64,000 nucleotides of DNA from Streptomyces aureocirculatus. Lineage in GTDB: Bacteria; Actinomycetota; Actinomycetes; Streptomycetales; Streptomycetaceae. Both the position numbers and the translations under genes were made by a program. Every line of letters begins with the position of its first letter. The first letter of the stretch is position 1. Of the stretch, positions 50,289-59,295 are shown one piece after another. The stretch covers positions 1 through 64,000 of the forward strand of contig NZ_JOAP01000035.1 of the NCBI RefSeq assembly GCF_000720475.1, written 5' to 3'. Below the pieces are notes generated by a model. It saw nothing but the letters and a program-made list of their open reading frames with translations, was not told the DNA's origin and did not search any database.

Positions 50289-50451
50289 GACGACTCACCC
50301 AAGCGGTTCGGGCGTGGGGCCCGTTGGGGCGGGTCCCGTGTCGCGTAGAGCCATATGTCGGACGTTACGGCCAGGTTGGGGGACCCGGCAGCGGTGGAAC
50401 CTGTCGTCCCATGTGTACTGCTTACTACTGCTTACTGCACAAACGCCCTGC

Positions 50452-50658
50452 TCAGGCCTCGCTGCGCTGCTGCGGGATGCCCGCAAGCAGAGCGCGGACC
50501 TCAGCCTCGCGGTAACGACGGTGCCCGCCGAGCGTACGAATCGACGTGAGCTTGCCAGCCTTGGCCCAGCGCGTGACCGTCTTCGGGTCGACGCGGAACA
50601 TCGTGGCAACCTCAGCCGGGGTCAGCAGCGGCTCGGCATCAGGGGTGCGAGCGGTCAT
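50452..50658 (-). CDS. bldC: Developmental regulator BldC
   Basis: A 68-residue MerR-like DNA-binding protein starting at 50,658 (MTARTPDAEPLLTPAEVATM) after GAGGAGG. The single winged helix-turn-helix domain covers most of the protein: LTPAEVATMFRVDPKTVTRW, then the wing AGKLTSIRTLGGHRRYREAE and VRALLAG. Length and sequence match BldC of S. coelicolor as I know it, which binds direct repeats cooperatively and delays development to allow vegetative growth and antibiotic production. It lacks the long coiled coil of MerR proteins. It is a monocistronic gene with its own terminator. Confidence 0.97.
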   Translation of the reverse strand: MTARTPDAEPLLTPAEVATMFRVDPKTVTRWAKAGKLTSIRTLGGHRRYREAEVRALLAGIPQQRSEA

Positions 50659-51136
50659 GAGCGGCCTCCTCGGGAGAACCGAACCTTCTCGGTTCATTCC
50701 TCTAAATTCTGCACCTTGACCCGCGTTGCCCGAAATGGCGGACGCGGGTCGAGTCGGTTATAGGACGAACGGCTTGTCCTCGGCACTACAACTACACCAT
50801 CCGTCCAGCCACGTCGGCCAAACCGATGGAATTGCCCTCCCAGGTGTCCATCCGCGACGGAAGCCGATGGACCATGCCATAGCGGACAGTCACGTCACAG
50901 TGACGATCAGTCACAGAGCGATCAGGAGTCAACAGACCCCCCATAGCGCGCAATGCCAAGTATTCCGCCCTTAGTTGGACGGAAGGAACCCTGTCCGGAC
51001 TCCTTGTCCTATTTTGGCATGAGGAGGGGCGATCAGCGCAAGAGCGAGTTAAGTGCGGTCCATCACCCTTGAGGCAAAGGCCCGGATCGGGACCTACGTC
51101 CCGTTGCCGGGACACGGCCGTCCGGAGCCGGGCTCA
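50659..51136 (-). promoter_or_regulatory. bldC upstream region with inverted repeats
   Basis: A 478-bp gap without a supported gene. GAACCGA (50,676-50,682) and TCGGTTC (50,689-50,695) form a 7-bp inverted repeat just upstream of the bldC ribosome binding site and could affect translation or bind a regulator. GTCACAGTGAC at 50,894-50,904 is a perfect 11-nt palindrome in an AT-richer stretch (50,880-51,010). I cannot place the promoter. Confidence 0.5.
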
Positions 51137-52036
51137 TCAGTTCGAGAACTGTCGCTCCCGGACCGCCCGCCAGCGCTCCACGAGCCTCGCATACGCCTCG
51201 CCGGCCCCCACCCCGTCGCCGGCCCGCAGCGCCTCGATCCCGGCGGCCACATCCCCCGCCGAGTGGTCGTCGGCCAGCATGTCGTCCGGCAGCGCGTGCA
51301 CCAGACCGCCGTAGTCGAGCTCCACGAGGGAGCGCGGGTGGAACTCCTCCAGCCAGCGCCCCACGTCCACGAGGCCGTCGATGAGCGCCCCCTCGTCCAT
51401 GGCGTCGCGCAGCGCCTTCAGGCCGCGCGCCACCCGGCGCCGCGCCTGCACCATCGGCGTGCGGTACCGCAGCACCGGCGCCCCGCTCCCGGGGGGCTCG
51501 GCGGCGTGCGCGGGCTCCGCGGCGTCCGCGTCCCCGGTGGCGGCCTTGGGGAAGGGCTCGTAACAGCGCTCCTCGTCCGTGACGAGCACGAACCACGGCA
51601 TCGGCACATGCCAGGTCGCCGAGCGGATCCAGGGGCGTGCGTCGGGGTTCTCCGCCAGCCACTGCTCGTAGTCCGCGGCGGCCTGCCGGCGCACCACCGG
51701 CGGCAGGACCGCGTCGAGGACCGGCGTCGGCAGTTGCCCGCCGAGGTCGCCAAGGGCCTGCCAGCCCCGCAGCCGGGTGCGCCAGGGGCAGACGCACACC
51801 ACCCCGTCGAGCTCCACCACGAACGCGTCGCTGCTCTCGTGCACCGGCACGGGAACGGGCGGCGTGGGCACCAAGTCGGCCAGTGAGCGGCGGAGTTCGT
51901 CCTGGTACGAGGGGCGGTCCGGGCGCCGGGCGTAGCGCGCCCAGTGGCTGCGTTCGGGCTCGGGGAAGGCAGCGAGTGGCTCATACACACGCAAGTACGA
52001 CGCGTACGGGACGATCACCGAGGACACCTTGGGCAC
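51137..52036 (-). CDS. Conserved hypothetical protein beside bldC
   Basis: A 299-residue cytoplasmic protein from the GTG at 52,036, with GGAGGTGAGGA upstream. It begins VPKVSSVIVPYASYLRVYEP and contains DAFVVELDGVVCVCPWRTRL (about 70-90), a Trp-rich patch around RPWIRSATWHVPMPWFVLV (about 140-158) and a helical C-terminal half ending RWRAVRERQFSN. I recall an orthologue next to bldC in S. coelicolor, annotated only as hypothetical. No signal peptide or known motif is visible. It is divergent from vdh by 236 bp. Confidence 0.8.
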   Translation of the reverse strand: MPKVSSVIVPYASYLRVYEPLAAFPEPERSHWARYARRPDRPSYQDELRRSLADLVPTPPVPVPVHESSDAFVVELDGVVCVCPWRTRLRGWQALGDLGGQLPTPVLDAVLPPVVRRQAAADYEQWLAENPDARPWIRSATWHVPMPWFVLVTDEERCYEPFPKAATGDADAAEPAHAAEPPGSGAPVLRYRTPMVQARRRVARGLKALRDAMDEGALIDGLVDVGRWLEEFHPRSLVELDYGGLVHALPDDMLADDHSAGDVAAGIEALRAGDGVGAGEAYARLVERWRAVRERQFSN

Positions 52037-52272
52037 GGCTCCTCACCTCCCCCGCGGACCAACTGGAAAACACTGCAAATCGTGCCATGGCCGAACAGCG
52101 CCGCACTCCGTCCCGCAGCCCGCGCGCGTGAGGGCGGTGGCGGCCGGACAGAGTGATGCCGACCGCCGTGCGGCGGACGGGTCCCCTCAGGCTCTACTCT
52201 CTTGGCACACGGCGCCCGCCACCCGCACGGGCCACCCGTCCAACCGCCGCTATGTAACCGGGAGTCACCACC

Positions 52273-53355
52273 GTGACCGATGTAACCGACGGCGTCCTGC
52301 ACACCTTGTTCCACTCGGATCAAGGGGGTCATGAGCAGGTCGTGCTGTGCCAGGACCGCGCCAGCGGACTCAAGGCCGTCATCGCCATCCACTCCACCGC
52401 CCTGGGCCCCGCCCTCGGCGGCACGCGCTTCTACCCCTACGCCACCGAGGAAGCGGCCGTCGCCGACGCGCTCAACCTCGCGCGCGGGATGTCGTACAAG
52501 AACGCCATGGCCGGACTCGACCACGGCGGTGGCAAGGCGGTCATCATCGGTGACCCCGACAAGATCAAGAGCGAAGAGCTGCTGCTCGCCTACGGCCGCT
52601 TCGTGGCCTCACTCGGCGGCCGGTACGTGACGGCCTGCGACGTCGGCACCTATGTCGCGGACATGGACGTGATCGCGCGCGAGTCCCGCTGGACCACCGG
52701 GCGCTCCCCGGAGCACGGCGGCGCCGGGGACTCCTCGGTGCTCACCGCCTTCGGTGTCTTCCAGGGCATGCGGGCCTCCGCCCAGCACCTGTGGGGCGAG
52801 GCGTCGCTGCGCGGCCGCAAGGTCGGGGTCGCGGGCGTCGGCAAGGTCGGCCACATCCTCGTGGAGCACCTGCTCAAGGACGGCGCCGAGGTCGTGATCA
52901 CCGACGTCCGCGAGGACTCGCTGCTGCGCATCACCAGCAAGCACCCCGAGGTCACCGCGGTCGCCGACACCGAGACGCTGATCCGCACCGAGGGACTCGA
53001 CGTGTACGCCCCGTGTGCGCTCGGCGGCGCGCTCAACGACGACACCGTGCCGGTGCTCACCGCCAAGGTGGTCTGCGGCGCCGCCAACAACCAGCTCGCG
53101 CACCCAGGCGTCGAGAAGGACCTCGCGGACCGCGGGATCCTCTACGCGCCCGACTACGTGGTGAACGCGGGCGGTGTCATCCAGGTCGCCGACGAGCTGC
53201 ACGGCTTCGACTTCGACCGGTGCAAGGCGAAGGCCTCGAAGATCTTCGACACCACGCTCGCCATATTCGCACGTGCGAAGCAGGATGGGATTCCGCCCGC
53301 CGCGGCGGCCGACAGGATCGCCGAGCAGCGGATCGCGGAGGCCCGCGGCCGCTGA
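52273..53355 (+). CDS. vdh: Valine (Leu/Phe/Val-type) dehydrogenase
   Basis: A 360-residue NAD-dependent amino acid dehydrogenase that oxidatively deaminates valine and other branched-chain amino acids, feeding precursors to polyketides. The GTG at 52,273 follows GGGAG. Catalytic Lys lies in [15 protein letters not shown] (about residue 88) and Asp in [12 protein letters not shown] (about 120-131). The NAD domain has [18 protein letters not shown] (about 185-202). In S. coelicolor vdh lies next to the hypothetical gene and bldC in this order. The 236-bp divergent promoter region upstream may carry its known induction by valine, but no operator stands out. Confidence 0.95.
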   Translation: MTDVTDGVLHTLFHSDQGGHEQVVLCQDRASGLKAVIAIHSTALGPALGGTRFYPYATEEAAVADALNLARGMSYKNAMAGLDHGGGKAVIIGDPDKIKSEELLLAYGRFVASLGGRYVTACDVGTYVADMDVIARESRWTTGRSPEHGGAGDSSVLTAFGVFQGMRASAQHLWGEASLRGRKVGVAGVGKVGHILVEHLLKDGAEVVITDVREDSLLRITSKHPEVTAVADTETLIRTEGLDVYAPCALGGALNDDTVPVLTAKVVCGAANNQLAHPGVEKDLADRGILYAPDYVVNAGGVIQVADELHGFDFDRCKAKASKIFDTTLAIFARAKQDGIPPAAAADRIAEQRIAEARGR

Positions 53356-53582
53356 CCCGTCCGGCGCCCGGAGCACGCCCGGCGCCCCTCGGTTCCAGGC
53401 CCGCCGACGCCCTCGGGAGACAAGACTCACCCCCGTCGGCGGGTCGCCTGCCAAGAAGAGGTTAAAATCGCTGCTGACCAGCGAGGGAAGGGCACCTTGC
53501 CGGTCGTGCGCCCAGGCGCGTCCTGCGGGCGACGTACCGTACGGCCGCAGGAGCAGGTACCGTGGGAGCCCTACGGACCGGT

Positions 53583-53596
53583 CTCTCCATGGAGAG
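53583..53596. promoter_or_regulatory. 14-bp perfect palindrome upstream of the DUF3073 gene
   Basis: CTCTCCATGGAGAG, perfectly symmetric, lies 71 bp before the DUF3073 start. A -10-like TAAAAT is at 53,463-53,468, so the palindrome would be in the leader. It may be an operator or a short hairpin. Confidence 0.55.
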
Positions 53597-53666
53597 TCCG
53601 TTCTAGATCATGAACGCGTGTCAAGACTCTGGGGCCATGAAGCCCCGATACCGAGGGGGTCGAGCC

Positions 53667-53918
53667 ATGGGGCGCGGCCGGGCCAAGGCCAAGCAGACAA
53701 AGGTCGCCCGCCAGCTGAAGTACAACAGCGGCGGGACTGACCTGTCGCGTCTGGCCAATGAGCTGGGCGCTTCGACTTCGCAACAGCCGCCGAATGGCGA
53801 GCCGTTCGAAGACGAGGACGAGGAAGACGACCCGTACGCGCAGTACGCGGATCTGTACAACGACGTCGAGGACGAGGACGAAGAGTCCGGCCCCTCGTCG
53901 CAGCGCCGCGGCGCTTGA
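53667..53918 (+). CDS. DUF3073 family protein
   Basis: An 83-residue protein starting MGRGRAKAKQTKVARQLKYN at an ATG with GAGGGGG upstream. The basic N-terminal half is the conserved DUF3073 sequence of Actinobacteria. The C-terminal half is extremely acidic (FEDEDEEDDPYAQYADLYND) and likely disordered. A role is not known. A Met 19 codons upstream would give an uncharacteristic extension. It has its own terminator and is convergent with purM. Confidence 0.92.
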   Translation: MGRGRAKAKQTKVARQLKYNSGGTDLSRLANELGASTSQQPPNGEPFEDEDEEDDPYAQYADLYNDVEDEDEESGPSSQRRGA

Positions 53919-53984
53919 CCTCGCGGTTCTCGTACGTCACAGACATTCGCAGCTCGCGCATTCACCTGTAGCGACTGCACTTCA

Positions 53985-54021
53985 CCCGGTCCGGGGTGGC
54001 AACACCGCCGGACCGGGTTTT
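53985..54021 (+). terminator. Intrinsic terminator after the DUF3073 gene
   Basis: CCCGGTCCGG (53,985-53,994) pairs with CCGGACCGGG (54,008-54,017); inside, GGTG pairs with CACC around GCAA, leaving one unpaired G. TTTTG follows. It lies 67 bp after the stop. Confidence 0.9.
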
Positions 54022-54095
54022 GTGCTGTCCACGGCTGTGTACGTGAGCGGGTACGCGGGGTGCGGTGCGTGCCGCACCCCTGCGGTCCGCGGTGG

Positions 54096-55169
54096 CTACT
54101 TCGCGTAGTCACCCGTGAGCTCGGCGCCCGTCGCGTGGTCGCCGCGCTCGGTGATCTCGCCCGCGATCCAGGCGTCCACGCCGCGGTCGGCCAGGGTCGT
54201 CAGGGCCACGTCGGCCGACTCCTGCGGGACGACGGCGATCATGCCGACGCCCATGTTCAGGGTCTTCTCCAGCTCCAGGCGCTCGACCCGGCCCGCCGTG
54301 CCGACGACGTCGAAGACCGCGCCGGGCGCCCAGGTGGAGCGGTCCACGGTGGCGTGCAGGGCGTCCGGGATCACCCGGGCGAGGTTCGCCGCGAGACCGC
54401 CGCCGGTGATGTGGCTGAAGGCGTGCACCCGCGCCGTGCGCGTCAGCGCCAGACAGTCCAGGGAGTAGATCTTCGTGGGCTCCAGGAGTTCCTCGCCGAG
54501 GGTGCGGCCGAACTCGGGGACCTCGCGGTCCAGGGACCAGCCCGCGCGGTCGAAGACCACATGCCGGACCAGTGAGTACCCGTTGGAGTGAAGACCCGAC
54601 GACGCCATGGCGATCACCGCGTCACCCTTACGGATGCGATCGGAGCCGAGCACCTGGTCCGCCTCCACGACGCCCGTGCCCGCACCCGCGACATCGAAGT
54701 CGTCGGGACCGAGCAGACCGGGGTGCTCCGCGGTCTCGCCGCCGACGAGCGCGCAGCCCGCGAGGACGCAGCCCTCCGCGATGCCCTTCACGATGGCGGC
54801 CACGCGCTCCGGGTGGACCTTGCCGACGCAGATGTAGTCCGTCATGAACAGCGGTTCGGCGCCGCACACCACGATGTCGTCCATGACCATGGCGACCAGG
54901 TCGTGGCCGATCGTGTCGTACACACCGAGCTGCCTCGCGAGGTCGACCTTCGTGCCGACGCCGTCCGTGGCGGAGGCGAGCAGCGGGCGGTCGAAGCGCT
55001 TGAGGGCGGAGGCGTCGAAGAGGCCGGCGAAGCCGCCGAGGCCGCCGAGGCCCGCGACCTCCGGGCGCTGGGTCTTCTTGACCCACTCCTTCATCAGCTC
55101 GACGGCGCGGTCGCCCGCCTCGATGTCGACGCCCGCGCTTGCGTAGCTGGCACCAGTGGTCTCAGACAT
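54096..55169 (-). CDS. purM: Phosphoribosylformylglycinamidine cyclo-ligase PurM
   Basis: A 357-residue AIR synthetase that closes the imidazole ring in step five of purine synthesis. It begins MSETTGASYASAGVDIEAGD, with the family's SYxxAGVDIxAG. ATP and substrate segments are DGVGTKVDLARQLGVYDTIG (about 62-81), MVMDDIVVCGAEPLFMTDYI and LVGGETAEHPGLL, with SHITGGGLAANLARVIPD near 250. Length is typical. It lies 36 bp downstream of purF on the same strand and is surely cotranscribed with it. Confidence 0.97.
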   Translation of the reverse strand: MSETTGASYASAGVDIEAGDRAVELMKEWVKKTQRPEVAGLGGLGGFAGLFDASALKRFDRPLLASATDGVGTKVDLARQLGVYDTIGHDLVAMVMDDIVVCGAEPLFMTDYICVGKVHPERVAAIVKGIAEGCVLAGCALVGGETAEHPGLLGPDDFDVAGAGTGVVEADQVLGSDRIRKGDAVIAMASSGLHSNGYSLVRHVVFDRAGWSLDREVPEFGRTLGEELLEPTKIYSLDCLALTRTARVHAFSHITGGGLAANLARVIPDALHATVDRSTWAPGAVFDVVGTAGRVERLELEKTLNMGVGMIAVVPQESADVALTTLADRGVDAWIAGEITERGDHATGAELTGDYAK

Positions 55170-55205
55170 GACGATGAGAACTTTCGTGTCGTACTGCGTG
55201 GGGTC

Positions 55206-56732
55206 TTACGGGCGGCGGATCGCGTCCGCCGCGGCGGTGGCCGCCGGGCCCGCTGCCAGCTCGGTCTCCAGGAGCTGCTTGCCGAGGAGCTCCGGGTCCG
55301 GCAGGTCCATCGGGTACTCGCCGTCGAAGCAGGCACGGCACAGGTTCGGCTTGTCGATGGTGGTGGCTTCGATCATGCCGTCGATGGAGATGTACGAGAG
55401 CGAGTCGGCGCCGAGCGACGTGCCGATCTCTTCGATGCTCATGCCGTTGGCGATGAGCTCGGCGCGGGTGGCGAAGTCGATGCCGAAGAAGCACGGCCAC
55501 TTCACGGGCGGCGAGGAGATCCGGATGTGGACCTCGGCGGCGCCCGCCTCGCGGAGCATCTTGACCAGGGCGCGCTGGGTGTTGCCGCGGACGATCGAGT
55601 CGTCGACGACCACCAGGCGCTTGCCCCTGATGACTTCCTTCAGGGGGTTCAGCTTCAGCCGGATGCCGAGCTGGCGAATGGTCTGCGAGGGCTGGATGAA
55701 GGTCCGGCCGACATAGGCGTTCTTGACCAGGCCCGCGCCGAAGGGGATGCCGGACGCCTCCGCGTACCCGATCGCGGCGGGGGTGCCTGACTCCGGGGTC
55801 GCTATGACGAGGTCGGCGTCGACCGGGGCCTCGGCCGCGAGCTTGCGGCCCATCTCGACCCGCGAGAGGTAGACGTTGCGGCCCGCGATGTCGGTGTCGG
55901 GGCGCGCCAGGTACACGTACTCGAAGACACAGCCCTTGGGCTTCGCTTCTGCGAATCGGGAGGTGCGCAGGCCGTTCTCGTCGATGGCGACGAACTCGCC
56001 GGGCTCGATCTCGCGCACATAGCTGGCGCCGCAGATGTCGAGGGCCGCGCTCTCGGAGGCGACCACCCAGCCGCGCTCCAGGCGGCCGAGCACCAGCGGG
56101 CGGATGCCCTGCGGGTCGCGGCCCGCGTACAGCGTGTGCTCGTCCATGAAGACCAGGCTGAAGGCGCCCTGGACCTGGGGAAGCACCACGCCCGCGGCTT
56201 CCTCGACGGTCAGCGGCTTGCCGTCGGCGTCGGTCTGCGCGGCGAGCAGGGCCGTGAGCAGGTCCGTGTCGTTGGTGGCCGCCACGCGCGTGGTGCGGCC
56301 CTCCTGCTTGGGCAGCTCGGCGACCATCTCGGCGAGCTGCGCCGTGTTGACGAGGTTGCCGTTGTGGCCGAGGGCGATGGAGCCGTGGGCCGTCGCGCGG
56401 AAGGTGGGCTGGGCGTTCTCCCAGACGGAGGCTCCAGTGGTGGAGTAGCGGGCGTGACCGACCGCGATGTGTCCCTGGAGAGAACCGAGCGAGGTCTCGT
56501 CGAAGACCTGGGACACCAGGCCCATGTCCTTGAAGACGAGGATCTGGGAGCCGTTGCTGACCGCGATTCCCGCGGATTCCTGGCCCCGATGCTGGAGGGC
56601 GTAGAGCCCGAAGTACGTGAGCTTTGCGACCTCTTCGCCCGGAGCCCAGACACCGAAGACGCCACAAGCGTCCTGGGGGCCTTTCTCGCCGGGGAACAGA
56701 TCGTGATTGAGTCGACCGTCACCACGTGGCAC
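55206..56732 (-). CDS. purF: Amidophosphoribosyltransferase PurF
   Basis: A 508-residue enzyme for the first committed step of purine synthesis. The catalytic N-terminal Cys is at residue 23 in QDACGVFGVWAPGEE, after a propeptide that should be removed, as in Bacillus-type PurF. The glutaminase domain includes LYALQHRGQESAGIAV and GHARYSTTGAS. The phosphoribosyl site is VVVDDSIVRGNTQRALVKML (about 355-374). Iron-sulfur cysteines of the Bacillus type are seen in WPCFFGIDFATRAEL and NLCRACFDGEYP. A 36-bp gap separates it from purM. Upstream is a 127-bp gap with no clear operator. Confidence 0.97.
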   Translation of the reverse strand: MPRGDGRLNHDLFPGEKGPQDACGVFGVWAPGEEVAKLTYFGLYALQHRGQESAGIAVSNGSQILVFKDMGLVSQVFDETSLGSLQGHIAVGHARYSTTGASVWENAQPTFRATAHGSIALGHNGNLVNTAQLAEMVAELPKQEGRTTRVAATNDTDLLTALLAAQTDADGKPLTVEEAAGVVLPQVQGAFSLVFMDEHTLYAGRDPQGIRPLVLGRLERGWVVASESAALDICGASYVREIEPGEFVAIDENGLRTSRFAEAKPKGCVFEYVYLARPDTDIAGRNVYLSRVEMGRKLAAEAPVDADLVIATPESGTPAAIGYAEASGIPFGAGLVKNAYVGRTFIQPSQTIRQLGIRLKLNPLKEVIRGKRLVVVDDSIVRGNTQRALVKMLREAGAAEVHIRISSPPVKWPCFFGIDFATRAELIANGMSIEEIGTSLGADSLSYISIDGMIEATTIDKPNLCRACFDGEYPMDLPDPELLGKQLLETELAAGPAATAAADAIRRP

Positions 56733-56859
56733 GACACCGAGTGTAGGCGAGATCGACCACTGGTCCGAATTGGGGATACGGGGTCGGTACGGAGGGTGAG
56801 CGTGCCGCCGGCGGCGTCAGCCGTGCGGCACGCCTGTGAACTGCGACGACAGCCTTCCC

Positions 56860-57687
56860 CTAGCCGGTTGCTTGCGCCTTCACCACCGTCTCGCCGGTCG
56901 TCAGCGTCAGCGTGCGGTGGTCCACCGCGTACTCGACCTTGCCCTCGAACAGCTTCAGGAGCGTGCGCTCGGTCGGCATCACGTCGCCGGGGCACATCTT
57001 CCGGGTCACCCTCGGCATGCCAAGCGCGATCTTGCCGTCCCGGGCGTCGGCGTCCGCGGTGACCGCGTTGCAGCCCAGGTTGCCCCGGACCGTGCCGTCC
57101 TTGCCGAAGGTCAGCTTGACCTTGTCGTTCAGGGCCTTCGGCAGGGAGGTCGCCGCGCCCTTGTCCCCGACCGAGGTCACGGTCCACTCGGTGCCCTTCA
57201 GCGGGGCACCGGACTCCGCGCTCAGCGCGATGCGGTCGCCTTCCGCCGTCGTCAGCGTCAGGCGTTCGTCGTCCACCTTCGCCTTGAGCTTGCCGTCCAT
57301 GGCGCGGGCCAGGCGCTTCTCGAAGTCCAGGGCATCGCACGCCATCTCGGTGTGCGGGCCCGGCTCGAAGTGGACGGTGTCGCCTTCCACCGAAGCCTTG
57401 GCGCCGTATCCGTTGCAGCCGAAGTTGCCGCCGGTACCGCCCTTGCCGCCGAACTTCACGTAGGCGCCGCTGGGTGCCTGGTGTTTCCTGCCGTCGACCG
57501 TGAGGCTGTCCACGTTCCAGCGCACGCCGGTCAGGGGTGCGTCCGTGCCGCCCTTGCCGGGGGTTTCCTTGCCGGAGCCCGCTTTGTCGGAACCGCCGTC
57601 GCCGGAGCCGGACTCCGAGCCGCAGGCAGCGAGCAGCCCGGCTGCGGCGATGGCGGTGAGGGTCTGGGTCACACGCTGCTTGTACAT
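56860..57687 (-). CDS. META-domain lipoprotein
   Basis: A 275-residue lipoprotein from the ATG at 57,687 (MYKQRVTQTL). The signal peptide ends in AGLLAACGSE, giving a lipid-modified Cys. A Ser/Gly linker leads to two META/HslJ-like domains: about 50-160 (LTGVRWNVDSLTVDG, NFGCNGYGA) and about 165-270 (LKGTEWTVTSVGDKG, NLGCNAVTADADA). The paired GxGCN motifs are typical. HslJ-type proteins are linked to heat shock and novobiocin resistance in enterobacteria; function in Streptomyces is unknown. It is a single gene between purF and the next pair. Confidence 0.88.
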   Translation of the reverse strand: MYKQRVTQTLTAIAAAGLLAACGSESGSGDGGSDKAGSGKETPGKGGTDAPLTGVRWNVDSLTVDGRKHQAPSGAYVKFGGKGGTGGNFGCNGYGAKASVEGDTVHFEPGPHTEMACDALDFEKRLARAMDGKLKAKVDDERLTLTTAEGDRIALSAESGAPLKGTEWTVTSVGDKGAATSLPKALNDKVKLTFGKDGTVRGNLGCNAVTADADARDGKIALGMPRVTRKMCPGDVMPTERTLLKLFEGKVEYAVDHRTLTLTTGETVVKAQATG

Positions 57688-57743
57688 GTCATTGTGACGA
57701 GGCGGGTCCGGGACCGGTTCCCCTGCCGTGCGTGCCGCCGGCT

Positions 57744-58544
57744 TCAGGACATGATCGGCAGGAGCCCGCTCAGGTCGGCCCGTTCGCCGCTCGCGCTGAC
57801 CTGTGCCGCCGCCCGCGCCGCCGCCCAGGTCGTGCGCCCCGTCGCCAGCCTGATCCAGGTCAGCGGGTCCGTCTCGACCACGTTCGGCGGGGTGCCGCGC
57901 GTGTGCCGAGGGCCCTCCACGCACTGCACCACCGCGTACGGCGGCACGCGGACCTCCACCGCGCCGCCGGGGGCCTTCGCGGCCAGGGCGTCCGTGAGCA
58001 GGCGGGTGCAGGCGGCCAGGGCCTGGCGGTCGTACGGGACGTCGAGGCCGGGTAGCGCGGCGTTCAAGTCGTCGGTGTGGACGATCAGTTCCACGGTGCG
58101 GGTGACCATGAAGTCGGCGAGCGTCATGCCGCCGAAGCGGGAGGGCACCAGGCGGGTGCCGGGGGCCTCGGGGAGGGTGTCCGCCAGGCGGGCGGTGGTG
58201 TCCGCGAACAGGGCGTCCAGCGGGGTGTTCGCCGCGGCGGTCAGGGCGTGTACGTCCTCGTCCACCTGGTTCGCCGCGGACGATGTCCGGAACGGCCAGT
58301 CCTCGAGCGGGACTTCCAGCTTCTCCGGCTCGGGTGTCTCCAGGTAGCGGGCCAGGGTGCCGAGCACCATCGTGAGGTGCGCGGCCAGTTCGCGTATGGT
58401 CCAGTCGCCCAGGCGGGTGGGCGCGGCGAGTTGCTCCGGGGTGAGGCCCGCGATCGCTTCGCGCACCGTGCCGAACTGGGTGAGCACGGCTGTGCGGATC
58501 TTCGTCTGGTCGTAGCTGCGGGTGCGCTTCTTGGCCGGGGGCAT
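57744..58544 (-). CDS. Maleylpyruvate isomerase-family (DinB-like) mycothiol-dependent enzyme
   Basis: A 266-residue protein with an N-terminal DinB-like four-helix domain and a C-terminal SCP2-like part. The metal-binding histidines and glutamate lie in WTIRELAAHLTMVLG (about 48-62) and TRTVELIVHTDDLNAAL (about 148-164). Family members use mycothiol as cofactor for isomerase or transfer reactions, but many have unknown substrates. It is separated from the TetR gene upstream by only 9 bp, so it is probably its target and cotranscribed. Confidence 0.88.
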   Translation of the reverse strand: MPPAKKRTRSYDQTKIRTAVLTQFGTVREAIAGLTPEQLAAPTRLGDWTIRELAAHLTMVLGTLARYLETPEPEKLEVPLEDWPFRTSSAANQVDEDVHALTAAANTPLDALFADTTARLADTLPEAPGTRLVPSRFGGMTLADFMVTRTVELIVHTDDLNAALPGLDVPYDRQALAACTRLLTDALAAKAPGGAVEVRVPPYAVVQCVEGPRHTRGTPPNVVETDPLTWIRLATGRTTWAAARAAAQVSASGERADLSGLLPIMS

Positions 58545-58553
58545 GGGGGGAGC

Positions 58554-59246
58554 CTATGCCTTGACCGCGTATCCGCTGAGCCCCTTTTCCACCAGGGCGA
58601 AGGCGTTCCTTGCGAGGGTCGCCGCGTCGGCGGCGACCTCGTTGAGCGGGGTGCCGGCCATGCGGCGGCGGTGCACTTCGGCGAACACGGCGTTGCGGAC
58701 GCCGAACAACTGGGCGGCGGCGACCTCGGCGAGGACGGCGTCGCCCGTTTCCTCGGCGAGGGCGGTGGCCAGGAGTTGCTGGCTGCGGTGGTGGAAGGCG
58801 TGGGCGCGGTGCAGGAGTACGGGGGTCTCGGTGACCAGGCGCAGGACCTGGAGGGTGCGGGGGCTGTCGCTGAGGCCTACGGAGGGGTCGCGGGCCTCGA
58901 TCAGGTCCAGGAGTTGGCGGCGCAGGGCGTCGGCGGCGGATTCGCCGGGGGCGCGGGTACGGACGGCTTCGGCGGCGTCGGACACGTGCTCTTCCATGGG
59001 GGCGAGGAGTACGTCTTCCTTCGTGCCGAAGTAGTTGAAGACGGTCATCTTCGAGACGTCCGCGGCGGCTGCGATCTCGGCGACGGACACCTTGTCGAAG
59101 CCGCGCTCTACGAAGAGGTCCACCGCGGCGTGCCAGATCCGGGAGGCGGTCTGCCGCTTCTTGCGCTCCCGGAGGCCGGGGGTGGGGGCGGGGGCAGGGG
59201 CGGGGGTTGTCGGCTTGTGCGCCGCTGCGGGTCTCCGTGCTGGCAT
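58554..59246 (-). CDS. TetR-family regulator
   Basis: About 230 residues. The N-terminal 20 residues are Pro/Ala-rich, then LRERKKRQTASRIWHAAVDL starts the DNA-binding domain, with the helix-turn-helix VSVAEIAAAADVSKMTVFNY and FGTKEDVLLA. The C-terminal ligand domain is helical (SPRTLQVLRLVTETPVLLHR). I choose the ATG at 59,246 because a -10-like CATAAT ends seven bases upstream and no ribosome binding site exists, suggesting a leaderless message; an ATG six bases earlier is possible. It is the first gene of a unit with the DinB-like enzyme and probably represses itself through the overlapping palindrome. Confidence 0.88.
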   Translation of the reverse strand: MPARRPAAAHKPTTPAPAPAPTPGLRERKKRQTASRIWHAAVDLFVERGFDKVSVAEIAAAADVSKMTVFNYFGTKEDVLLAPMEEHVSDAAEAVRTRAPGESAADALRRQLLDLIEARDPSVGLSDSPRTLQVLRLVTETPVLLHRAHAFHHRSQQLLATALAEETGDAVLAEVAAAQLFGVRNAVFAEVHRRRMAGTPLNEVAADAATLARNAFALVEKGLSGYAVKA

Positions 59247-59247
59247 G

Positions 59248-59260
59248 GGCATATTATGCC
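59248..59260 (-). promoter_or_regulatory. Palindromic operator over the -10 region of the TetR gene
   Basis: GGCATATTATGCC is a perfect 13-nt palindrome. On the minus strand it includes CATAAT (59,258-59,253), a good -10 box, and ends two bases before the proposed start codon. A repressor bound here would block its own promoter. Confidence 0.7.
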
Positions 59261-59295
59261 AGGATGAAATATTGACCTAGGACATGTTTGACACG

